Source: Bryobacterales bacterium (GTDB lineage: Bacteria > Acidobacteriota > Terriglobia > Bryobacterales > Bryobacteraceae). From it: DNA of 44,766 nt. The stretch covers positions 63,597-108,362 of the forward strand of contig PMYB01000157.1 in assembly GCA_003170915.1 (NCBI GenBank). Reading direction: 5' to 3'. The position numbers and the translations under genes were made by a program. The stretch's first letter is position 1. Each line of letters begins with the position of its first letter. This document shows, in pieces, positions 36,250-43,852 of the stretch. The notes below the pieces were generated by a model. That model made no database searches and was not told the DNA's origin. It saw nothing but the letters and a program-made list of their open reading frames with translations.

Positions 36250-37161
36250 ATGGGGAGCATTGCTGTCCGGCCACGACTGGATTGCGAAGCCGTGGTCCGG
36301 GAGAAAAGGCGAGACAAGAAATCCGCGATGGTCCAGTACCTGGCCCAGGAGTTCCGGATCAAGGTGCTGGATGTTCTGCACGACCGGGGCACCGGCCACT
36401 GGGGTGGAGCGGCTTCCGCCGCCGAGTTGCTCGCCGCGCTTTACTTTGACGCCATGAACATCCGCCCCGACGATCTGAAATGGCCAGATCGAGATCGCCT
36501 GGTGGTCAGCAAGGGACATGCCTCGTGCATGTTGTACACCGTGCTGGCCAACCGGGGCTACTTCCCCACTGAGGAGCTGGCCACCTTCCGGCATCTCGAC
36601 AGCAGATTACAGGGCCACCCTTGCATGCGCTCTACCCCCGGCGTGGAGATGTCCACCGGCTCGCTGGGACACGGCACTTCCGTAGCCCTGGGAATGGCCC
36701 TGGCGGCGCGGTTGCTGCGGAAGAGCTACTGGACCTACGTCCTCCTGGGTGACGGCGATCTCAACGAAGGCCAGACCTGGGAGGCCATCATGGCCGCCGC
36801 CAAATTCAAGCCGCCGCGCCTGGTCGCGCTCATCGATTACAACAAGGTTCAACTCGACGGCCCCAGCGACATCATCATGCCCATGGACCCTCTGCCCGAG
36901 AAACTTCGCGCTTTCAACTGGAATGTCGCCCCCGTTGTGTATGACGGTCACAACGCCGCCGAGGTCCTCGAGTCTCTGGATTGGGCTAAGTGCCAAACTC
37001 AATTTCCGGCGGTGGTGATCTATAAAACCCACAAAGGCCGGGGCGTCTCCTTCATGGAGGACAACGCCCACTGGCACGGGGCGGTAGTCGACGACCAGAC
37101 TTACGCGAAGGCTCGAGCCGAACTTCTCGAGACCCTCGGGAAACTGGAGCTGACGCTATGA
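36250..37161 (+). CDS. Transketolase, N-terminal subunit
   Basis: A 303-residue subunit with the thiamine-diphosphate-binding half of a split transketolase. LGDGDLNEGQTWEAIMAAA with the downstream Asn of VALIDYNKVQLDG is the GDG-(N) TPP/Mg motif. HLDSRLQGHP and STGSLGHGTSVALGMALA also match. Split transketolases of this form often serve pentose or unusual sugar pathways. The ATG at 36250 has GGAGG five bases ahead; a later start at 36328 would still leave the domain intact. The stop overlaps the second subunit by ATGA. Confidence 0.9.
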   Translation: MGSIAVRPRLDCEAVVREKRRDKKSAMVQYLAQEFRIKVLDVLHDRGTGHWGGAASAAELLAALYFDAMNIRPDDLKWPDRDRLVVSKGHASCMLYTVLANRGYFPTEELATFRHLDSRLQGHPCMRSTPGVEMSTGSLGHGTSVALGMALAARLLRKSYWTYVLLGDGDLNEGQTWEAIMAAAKFKPPRLVALIDYNKVQLDGPSDIIMPMDPLPEKLRAFNWNVAPVVYDGHNAAEVLESLDWAKCQTQFPAVVIYKTHKGRGVSFMEDNAHWHGAVVDDQTYAKARAELLETLGKLELTL

Positions 37162-38105
37162 CGGCGAACTCCGTGGCGATGCGCGACGCCTTCGGGGAAG
37201 CGCTCCTCGCCCTGGCAACGGATCACCCCGAGATGGTGGTCCTGGATGCGGATGTGGCCACCAGCTCCCGCACGGCGCCCTTCGGAAAAGCGTATCCGGA
37301 CCGATTCTTCAATATGGGCGTGGCCGAAGCCAACATGGCCGACGTCGCGGCCGGCCTGGCAACCTGCGGCCTGCGGCCCATTGCGAGCACATTCGCGATC
37401 TTCCTCGATTTGAAAGCTACCGACCAGATCCGCAACATCATCTGCTATAACAATCTCCCGGTGATTCTGGCCGGCAATTACGCCGGCCTCTCGGATTCTT
37501 ACGATGGCGCCAGTCACCAGTCGATTCTCGATCTGGCCGTCATGCGAGCCATGCCCAACATGGTGGTCATCGTGCCCGGGGACGCCGTCGAGATGCGCCA
37601 GGCGCTCGAATTGGCTTTGCGGCGAGACGGTCCAACTTACATCCGCCTGTGCCGAAACCCTACCCCGGTGCTCTTCGCCGGCGCCGAACCGCTGCAACTC
37701 GGGAAGATTCGCAAGCTGCGGGAGGGCGACGATCTGACCATTGCCGTGTGCGGCGTTCCCACGTTCATGGCCATTGAGGCCGCCTCGCGGCTGGCGGCTC
37801 GCGGCGTCTCCGTGGACCTGCTCGAGGTATCCACCATCAAACCGATCGACGTCGAAGCCCTGGCCGCCTCCGCGCGCAAAACCCGGAAGGTCCTCACCGT
37901 GGAGGAGCATACCATCTACGGCGGCCTCGGAAGCGCGGTGGCCGAAACGCTGGCCCGGCGCGCGCCGGCCCTCATGCGGATGATTGGCATCCAGGACACC
38001 TTCGCGGAATCCGGCGATTGGGCCGGCCTGATGCGCAAGCACGGTATCTCCGCCGGCCATATCGAAGCCGAGGCGATGGCGCTCGCGGCAGCGGAGTCCG
38101 CGTGA
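37158..38105 (+). CDS. Transketolase, C-terminal subunit
   Basis: A 315-residue subunit completing the split transketolase. The pyrimidine-binding domain contains NMGVAEANMADVAAGLA, whose Glu activates the cofactor, and LDADVATSSRTAPF. The C-terminal domain has LLEVSTIKPIDVEAL and VEEHTIYGGLGSAVAE. The ATG overlaps the first subunit by 4 bases and the TGA overlaps the next gene's GTG (GTGA), so three genes are translated together. Intact and of normal size. Confidence 0.92.
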   Translation: MTANSVAMRDAFGEALLALATDHPEMVVLDADVATSSRTAPFGKAYPDRFFNMGVAEANMADVAAGLATCGLRPIASTFAIFLDLKATDQIRNIICYNNLPVILAGNYAGLSDSYDGASHQSILDLAVMRAMPNMVVIVPGDAVEMRQALELALRRDGPTYIRLCRNPTPVLFAGAEPLQLGKIRKLREGDDLTIAVCGVPTFMAIEAASRLAARGVSVDLLEVSTIKPIDVEALAASARKTRKVLTVEEHTIYGGLGSAVAETLARRAPALMRMIGIQDTFAESGDWAGLMRKHGISAGHIEAEAMALAAAESA

Positions 38106-38935
38106 AGATCGGCATCGCGGTCGCCGGCCCCGCGGCGCTGCCCAGCGCGTTCGTAGTGCTTCGCGACGACCTCTGCCGGTGCGTGGACCGGGCCGCTGCC
38201 TTCGGCTACGACGGGGTGGAGTTGGCGCTATTGAGAGCCGATGAAGTCGACGTGCCGCGCATGAAACAGCGCCTTTCGGCGACCGGTCTCGAGATCCCCT
38301 GCATTTCCTCCGGGCAAGTCTTCGCCGCCGATCACCTCTATTTCACGCACCCGGAATCTGCTGTCCGCGAGGCCGCCGTGGATCGCATCATCGGCATGAT
38401 CCGTCTGGCGGCGGAGTTCGGAGCGAAGGTAAACACCGGCAGGGTCCGGGGGCTGATCCACGACGGCGAGACCTTCGCAACGGCCAAGCAAAGATACTTG
38501 AGCTGTCTTCATCGTTGCGCCGATGTCGCCGAGCAAGCCGGCGTCGAGTTGATCGTCGAACCCGTGAACCGGTACGAAATCAATTTCATCCATACCTGCG
38601 CCGAGGGGCTCGAGATTGTCAAAGAAACCGCTAGGAAGAGTGTCCGGCTGATGCCCGATCTCTTCCACATGAACATCGAGGACGCTTCCTTCCGCGCCGC
38701 CTTTGAGAGCGCACGCGGTTACATCGGTTATGTCCATGTGGCGGACAGCAACCGGCTGGCGCCGGGGTGGGGTCACATGCCGTTCGATGAGATCTTCCAA
38801 ATCCTGGGGGACATTGAATACGATGGTTACCTTACTGCGGAGATTCTGCCCAAGCCTGACCCGGACCAGGCTGCCGCGCAAGCGGCTAAGTACCTTCTCG
38901 GGAAACTGGGCCGCGGGGCAGACGCAGTAAACTGA
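38102..38935 (+). CDS. Sugar phosphate isomerase/epimerase (TIM barrel)
   Basis: A 277-residue AP-endonuclease-2-like TIM barrel, an isomerase/epimerase fold using a divalent metal. The start is GTG 38102 (KIGIAVAGPAALPS), overlapping the transketolase stop by GTGA; the longer frame is transketolase sequence. Metal-ligand candidates are the Glu in ELIVEPVNRYEINF, the Asp and His in LMPDLFHMNIED, the His in YVHVADSNR and the Glu in LTAEILPKP. It is close to D-tagatose 3-epimerase or L-ribulose-5-P epimerase-like enzymes; the substrate is unknown. Being coupled to transketolase, it may supply a ketose. Confidence 0.83.
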   Translation: MKIGIAVAGPAALPSAFVVLRDDLCRCVDRAAAFGYDGVELALLRADEVDVPRMKQRLSATGLEIPCISSGQVFAADHLYFTHPESAVREAAVDRIIGMIRLAAEFGAKVNTGRVRGLIHDGETFATAKQRYLSCLHRCADVAEQAGVELIVEPVNRYEINFIHTCAEGLEIVKETARKSVRLMPDLFHMNIEDASFRAAFESARGYIGYVHVADSNRLAPGWGHMPFDEIFQILGDIEYDGYLTAEILPKPDPDQAAAQAAKYLLGKLGRGADAVN

Positions 38936-38947
38936 AACCGCGCCCTT

Positions 38948-39494
38948 ATGAAGTATATTCTCGAACCTGGCAACGTGCTGGAATACACGCCAGCGCTGCC
39001 CGATGGCGGGTGGACCGACCACGACACCGACGTCGAATGGCCATACATCGTCGAAATCCAGCGGGCCAAGAGCCTGTTGATTCCATACCAGCGCATCTCC
39101 GAGATTTGGAAGAAGCACATTAACCGGCGGATCTGGTGCTCCCACTTGTATCTGCGACAGATCATGGATCTCGGCATCGATCCTCCGCTCACGGGCCGTA
39201 TTGAAATCAACCCCTGGGCCGATTTCAACCTCTCCGGCCAGTTCGTCAGCGAGAGTTGGGGCTTGATTTCGCCCGGGATGCCCCAGACGGCGGCTCGAAT
39301 CGGGATTCATTACACACATGTAAGCGTCGATGGGGAAGCCGTCCAGTCTACCCAGATGGTGGATGCCATGATCGCCTCGGCGTTCCTGACGAATGACATT
39401 CGAAGCCCCATTCCCCGCCGGTGACACCATTCGCCAGAAAGCCATGGTGGCCGGGCTTCAGAAACCCGCGCAAAGTATTAAGTTGGAGAAATGA
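38948..39494 (+). pseudogene. ADP-ribosylglycohydrolase-family remnant
   Basis: The open frame 38948-39424 (158 codons) covers only the N-terminal part of an ADP-ribosylglycohydrolase-like protein: DHDTDVEW early, FVSESWGLISPGMPQTAARIG, VDGEAVQSTQMVDAMIASAF. The family's metal-binding C-terminal Asp residues are absent. After the break another frame, from about 39399, reads FEAPFPAGDTIRQKAMVAGL and stops at TGA 39492-39494, overlapping the GH39 ATG in ATGA. This looks like the original 3' end, so a large internal deletion with a frame change is inferred. It lies 12 bases after the isomerase gene, in the same operon. Confidence 0.68.
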
Positions 39495-40990
39495 GAATAC
39501 TCATTACCGCACTTGCCGTCTGCGGGTCTGCCGGTCTGTCAACCGCGGCGGAACCGTCGCTCGCAGTCGGCATCTCGTGGGAATCGGTGGTTCGGGTGTC
39601 CAGCACGACCCCCTCGCTTCAGGTGGTCGTGAACCCGCCGTTACGGCGCGGATCTAAGATACACGATCGCGTTTTTCAGGCCCTTTATGACTTGCAGCCG
39701 GATTACGCGCGTTACGTGCCGTGGCTGCCCTACCCGAAACTGGCCGTGGCCGAACTCGAACCACCTCACGACGGTGAAACGTCGTGGGACTTCTCGTTGA
39801 TTGATCCCCCGACTGTGGATTTCCTCGAAGCCACCAAAGGCCACCCCGCTGTTCTAAACTTCAGCACAACGCCTCAATGGATGTGGGTCACTCCCACGCC
39901 GGTCACCTACCCCGCCGACCCCGACGAGCCGGTGTGGAACTACACGCAAGGCGCCCAACTGCGCAATCCCAGTGGGAAAGAACTGGCCGACTACTATGGG
40001 CGCCTGGTCAGTTGGTACACGCGCGGCGGCTTTGTCGACGAATCCGGCACACGCCACGAGTCGGGCCACCATTACAGAGTGGACTGGTGGGAGGTGCTGA
40101 ATGAGCCCGACCTGGAGCATCGCATCGGCCCCAAACTGTATACCGAGATCTACGACGCCATCGTTGAGGGAATCCGGGAAGTCGCGCCGGAGATGAAATT
40201 CGTGGGGGTGTCGGTCGCCGGTCCGAGCCGTCAACCCGAGATGTTCGAATACTTCCTCAATCCACAGAATCACAAGGCCGGTGTTGGGGTGGATGCAATC
40301 TCATATCACTTTTATGCCAGCCCGGCGAAGGATGAAGCGCCGGAGGCGCAGCAGTTCACGTCCTGGGATCAGGCGGACGGCTTCCTCAACACCGTGCGGT
40401 ATGTGGAAGCCATCCGCAAACGCCTCTCTCCCAAGACCGCCACGATGATCAACGAGGTGGGCGCAATCTCCGCCGACGACCGGGAACAGAACCAGCCCGG
40501 CCATGTGACGCAGCCCATTCCGAACTCGTACTGGAACCTATGCGGCGCGATGTATGCGTACCTCTTTGGGGAAATGGCGAATCTCGGCATCGAGACCGTG
40601 AACGCCTCGCAACTGGTGGGCTACCCAACGCAGTTTCCCAGTGTGTCTCTGGTGGATTGGAATAGCGGACAGCCGAACGCCCGCTTCTGGGTATTGAAAC
40701 TCCTGCGCGACCATTTTGGTCCGGGCGATAAACTGGTCCGGACTTCGCCGCCAGGCCCTTACGTTTATGCGCAGGCTTTCTTGAGCCGCGACAACAAGCG
40801 GCGGCTGCTTCTGGTGAACAGGCGCAACCGCGATATCGAGATCGCAGTTCCCCAAGCCGGCGGCGCGACCATCCAGTACGTCGATCAAACCACCGGCTTT
40901 CAGCCGCCGGCGTCCGCAGAGTTGGCCGGCGATGCAGTGAGGCTCGGAGGCTACGCGGTAGCGGTAGTGGAACTCGGGGAAAATCGCTAA
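39491..40990 (+). CDS. Secreted GH39-like glycosidase
   Basis: A 499-residue exported TIM-barrel hydrolase with a signal peptide (MRILITALAVCGSAGLSTAA). E205 in WEVLNEPDLE is the probable acid/base and E322 in TMINEVG the nucleophile. The spacing and sequence resemble GH39 (beta-xylosidase or related clan GH-A). A small beta domain closes the protein (RRLLLVNRRNRDIEI). GGAGAA lies just before the ATG. The start overlaps the stop of the decayed upstream gene (ATGA), and the stop overlaps the next start (TAATG). Xylose or arabinose substrates are plausible but not shown. Confidence 0.8.
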   Translation: MRILITALAVCGSAGLSTAAEPSLAVGISWESVVRVSSTTPSLQVVVNPPLRRGSKIHDRVFQALYDLQPDYARYVPWLPYPKLAVAELEPPHDGETSWDFSLIDPPTVDFLEATKGHPAVLNFSTTPQWMWVTPTPVTYPADPDEPVWNYTQGAQLRNPSGKELADYYGRLVSWYTRGGFVDESGTRHESGHHYRVDWWEVLNEPDLEHRIGPKLYTEIYDAIVEGIREVAPEMKFVGVSVAGPSRQPEMFEYFLNPQNHKAGVGVDAISYHFYASPAKDEAPEAQQFTSWDQADGFLNTVRYVEAIRKRLSPKTATMINEVGAISADDREQNQPGHVTQPIPNSYWNLCGAMYAYLFGEMANLGIETVNASQLVGYPTQFPSVSLVDWNSGQPNARFWVLKLLRDHFGPGDKLVRTSPPGPYVYAQAFLSRDNKRRLLLVNRRNRDIEIAVPQAGGATIQYVDQTTGFQPPASAELAGDAVRLGGYAVAVVELGENR

Positions 40991-43119
40991 TGAACAAGCC
41001 GGATTGTCTTAAGAGCCTGATCCTGGCCGCGCTCGCCGCCTCGGCGCTCGTCGGCCAGGATACCAAGTACCCGCCGCAGGGGCCGCAGTTTCCCGGCCCG
41101 CCTTCGAAGGCCGATTCGGCGGAATGGCTGCGCGATCTCCAGCAATATCGCACGGAGCGCCGTGTGCGCGCCGGCCTGGAGGGAGCCAATTACGAGCGCC
41201 CCGAATTGAAATGGGCCCAGAGCAGCTTCATGCAGCCGCAGTCCATGGTGGAGGACCGCTATTTCTACGATCCCCTGGAGCGGCGATACACGGTCGCCCG
41301 GTTTCTGGCCGACCTCGACGCGCGGTATGGCGGAATCGACAGCGTCCTGCTCTGGCCGGTCTATCCTAATATCGGGATCGACAACCGCAACCAGTTCGAT
41401 CTGCTGCGCGACATGCCGGGCGGGCTTGCCGGCCTCAAGCAGATGGTGGCGGACCTTCACAGCCGCGGCGTGCGCGTCCTGTTCCCCAACATGCCCTGGG
41501 ACGTCGGCACCCGTCCGGAGGAACGATCGCTCGCGGAGACCATCGCCGGCCTGCTGGCCCAGATCGGGGCCGATGGGGTCAACGGCGACACCTTCGGCGG
41601 CGTCCCGCGAACGTATCGTATGGCCTCCGACGCCATCGGCCACCCGCTGGTATTCGAACCGGAAGGCTATCCGGACGGCGACGAGATGCTGAACTGGGAC
41701 AACATGACCTGGGGCTATTGGAAATACCCTTTCATCCCGATGGTCAGCCGCGGAAAATGGCTCGAGACGCGGCACATGGTCAACGTCTGCGACCGTTGGA
41801 ACAAGGATAAGACCGACAACCTGCAAGCCGCGTTTTTCAATGGAGTCGGTTACGAGACTTGGGAGAACATCTGGGGCATCTGGAATGGGATCGCCACGCG
41901 CGATGCCGAGGCAATCCGCCGGGTGGCCAAGATCGAGCGCCAGTTTGCCGAATACCTGGTCAGCCCGGATTGGGAGCCGCACACGCCCACGGTCCAGTAC
42001 GGCATCTTTGCCAGCAAATGGCCTAAGAGCGGCCGCACGGTTTGGACGATGGTCAACCGGACCGTCTACAACATTCAAGGCGCGCAATTGGAGGTTCCGG
42101 CGACGCCGGGCATGCGCTACTTCGACCTGTGGCACGGCGTAGAGCTGAAGCCCGCCGAAAGCCATGGAAAGACGGTGTTGTCGTTCCCGATGGAGGCCTT
42201 GGGCTACGGCGCGGTGTTGGCTCAAACCGAGCCTGCGGACCCCTCGCTGAGCGCCTTTTTGGAGGAGATGCGGAAGCTCGACGCGCAGCCGCTTTCGGCA
42301 TTCCCGAAGGTCTGGCGCGTTCTGCCTCAACAGATCGTGGAGATTACTCCCACGCCCGCGGCTCCGCGCGCCCCGGAGGGTATGATTCGTATTCCCGGCG
42401 CCTCGGAATTCATGTTCGAAGTGAGCGGAATCGAGATCGAAGGCGCGGATGATATCGGAGTGGATGTGCAATATTCGTGGGAGGACTCGCCACGCCGGCA
42501 TCACTCGCATCAACTCGTCATCAAGTCGTTCTATATCGATCGATACCCGGTGACCAACGGGCAGTTTGCGGAGTTCTTGAAAGCCGCCAATTACCATCCG
42601 GCGGACGATCATAATTTCCTGCGCGACTGGAAAGACGGCAAGTATCCCGCTGGCTGGGACCACAAGCCGGTCACCTGGGTCTCCGTGGAGGACGCGCGCG
42701 CCTACGCGAAATGGGCCGGCAAGCGACTGCCGCACGAGTGGGAGTGGCAATACGCGGCGCAAGGCCTGGACCACCGAACCTATCCCTGGGGCGACACGTG
42801 GTGCGACGCCTGCGCGCCACCGCGGGAGCATGGCCGCGATCTCGGTGGCCCAACGGCCGTCGATGCGTTTCCGAAGGGCGCCAGCCCCTTCGGCGTCATG
42901 GATATGACCGGCAACATCTGGCAGTGGACCGACGAGTTTCAGGACGAGCACACGCGTGCCGGCATCCTGCGCGGCGGCGGATACTACCGCCCATCGGGAT
43001 CCCGCTGGTACTTCCCATCAGCATACAAGCTGAACGAGCACGGCAAGTACCTGCTGATCGCGCCCTCGAAAGACCGCGCCGGGACGCTGGGTTTCCGCTG
43101 CGTGAAGGACGCAGAATGA
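40990..43119 (+). CDS. Fusion of glycosidase-like barrel and SUMF1/FGE domain
   Basis: A 709-residue protein with a hydrophobic N-terminal export signal (LKSLILAALAASALVGQ). About residues 95-420 look like a TIM-barrel glycoside-hydrolase-like domain (YGGIDSVLLWPVYPNIGIDN, GADGVNGDTFGG). From about 463 a SUMF1/formylglycine-generating-enzyme domain follows (SFYIDRYPVTNGQFAEFL, PVTWVSVEDARAYAKWAGKR, GNIWQWTDEF, GTLGFRC). The paired Cys of true formylglycine oxidases (CxxxxC ahead of the final LGFRC) is not visible, so it is unlikely to make formylglycine; it may bind a sugar or peptide or oxidise differently. It is coupled to the GH39 gene by TAATG. Confidence 0.78.
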   Translation: MNKPDCLKSLILAALAASALVGQDTKYPPQGPQFPGPPSKADSAEWLRDLQQYRTERRVRAGLEGANYERPELKWAQSSFMQPQSMVEDRYFYDPLERRYTVARFLADLDARYGGIDSVLLWPVYPNIGIDNRNQFDLLRDMPGGLAGLKQMVADLHSRGVRVLFPNMPWDVGTRPEERSLAETIAGLLAQIGADGVNGDTFGGVPRTYRMASDAIGHPLVFEPEGYPDGDEMLNWDNMTWGYWKYPFIPMVSRGKWLETRHMVNVCDRWNKDKTDNLQAAFFNGVGYETWENIWGIWNGIATRDAEAIRRVAKIERQFAEYLVSPDWEPHTPTVQYGIFASKWPKSGRTVWTMVNRTVYNIQGAQLEVPATPGMRYFDLWHGVELKPAESHGKTVLSFPMEALGYGAVLAQTEPADPSLSAFLEEMRKLDAQPLSAFPKVWRVLPQQIVEITPTPAAPRAPEGMIRIPGASEFMFEVSGIEIEGADDIGVDVQYSWEDSPRRHHSHQLVIKSFYIDRYPVTNGQFAEFLKAANYHPADDHNFLRDWKDGKYPAGWDHKPVTWVSVEDARAYAKWAGKRLPHEWEWQYAAQGLDHRTYPWGDTWCDACAPPREHGRDLGGPTAVDAFPKGASPFGVMDMTGNIWQWTDEFQDEHTRAGILRGGGYYRPSGSRWYFPSAYKLNEHGKYLLIAPSKDRAGTLGFRCVKDAE

Positions 43120-43158
43120 ATCCTCGGACGAATTACCTCCGCTGCCGGCGCGGTGCGA

Positions 43159-43164
43159 TATACT
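43159..43164 (+). promoter_or_regulatory. Possible -10 element of the cupin gene
   Basis: TATACT in GCGATATACTTGCGG, 22 bases before the ATG. A strong AAAGGAGGAA ribosome site lies between. No clear -35. Confidence 0.4.
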
Positions 43165-43186
43165 TGCGGAATAAAGGAGGAACCTT

Positions 43187-43810
43187 ATGCGAATTAGCGC
43201 CACGATCTTACTCTGTTTTGCGATCGTCGCCAGTGCCGCCGTTCAGACGGAGAAGCTGCGGAACGAAAAGGTCGCCGCCATCGACTGCACGCTGCGACCG
43301 GGCGAGATGCAGCCGCTGAACGGCACGCAACCAAGTGTGACGGTTTATTTCCAGGGGGGATCGCTCGAGATCACCCCGGAGGGGGGCAAGCCCCAGAAGG
43401 TCACGGTCAAGCCGGGCGACACCGTGTTCCGGCCGGCGCAAACCGGGGTTGTCAAGAACACAGGTGCCTCCGAGGTCCACTTTGCGAGAGTGGATTTTCT
43501 AGGATCCGGCGGATCGGAGACCTGGGGAATCACAGGCCTCTCTCCCCATTACAAGCTGCTGTTCGAGAACTCATACACGCGGGTTTACGACATCCGCATC
43601 CCCGCCGGAACCAACGAACCGCAGCACACCCACAAGAACCGGGTTGTGGTTTGCCTGTCGGGAGCCAAAATCGTGCATCTGCTGCCCGACGGGCGCGAGG
43701 AACCCTCTACCTTGCAGACTGGTGAGATCGCCTGGCGTCTCGGCGCCACCCATATCGGTCAGAACCTCGGCGCCACGGACCTCTGGGTGATTGCCATCGA
43801 GCCGAAGTGA
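43187..43810 (+). CDS. Secreted bicupin protein
   Basis: A 207-residue exported protein (signal RISATILLCFAIVASAA) with two cupin barrels. The first (about 30-110) is degenerate, without the usual His pair. The second has IPAGTNEPQHTHKNRVVVCLSG, whose His residues could bind a metal, and LQTGEIAWRLGATHIGQNLG as the second cupin motif. The function is unknown; such proteins include sugar isomerases, dioxygenases and binding proteins. Its ribosome site AAAGGAGGAA is the best in the window. It has its own promoter-like element. Confidence 0.72.
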   Translation: MRISATILLCFAIVASAAVQTEKLRNEKVAAIDCTLRPGEMQPLNGTQPSVTVYFQGGSLEITPEGGKPQKVTVKPGDTVFRPAQTGVVKNTGASEVHFARVDFLGSGGSETWGITGLSPHYKLLFENSYTRVYDIRIPAGTNEPQHTHKNRVVVCLSGAKIVHLLPDGREEPSTLQTGEIAWRLGATHIGQNLGATDLWVIAIEPK

Positions 43811-43829
43811 AGCCAGCCTGGCGGATTGC

Positions 43830-43835
43830 TATACT
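43830..43835 (+). promoter_or_regulatory. Possible -10 element of the dehydrogenase gene
   Basis: TATACT in TTGCTATACTCTGAAG, 17 bases before the ATG at 43853. No clear -35. Confidence 0.35.
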
Positions 43836-43852
43836 CTGAAGTTCGAGAAGCC

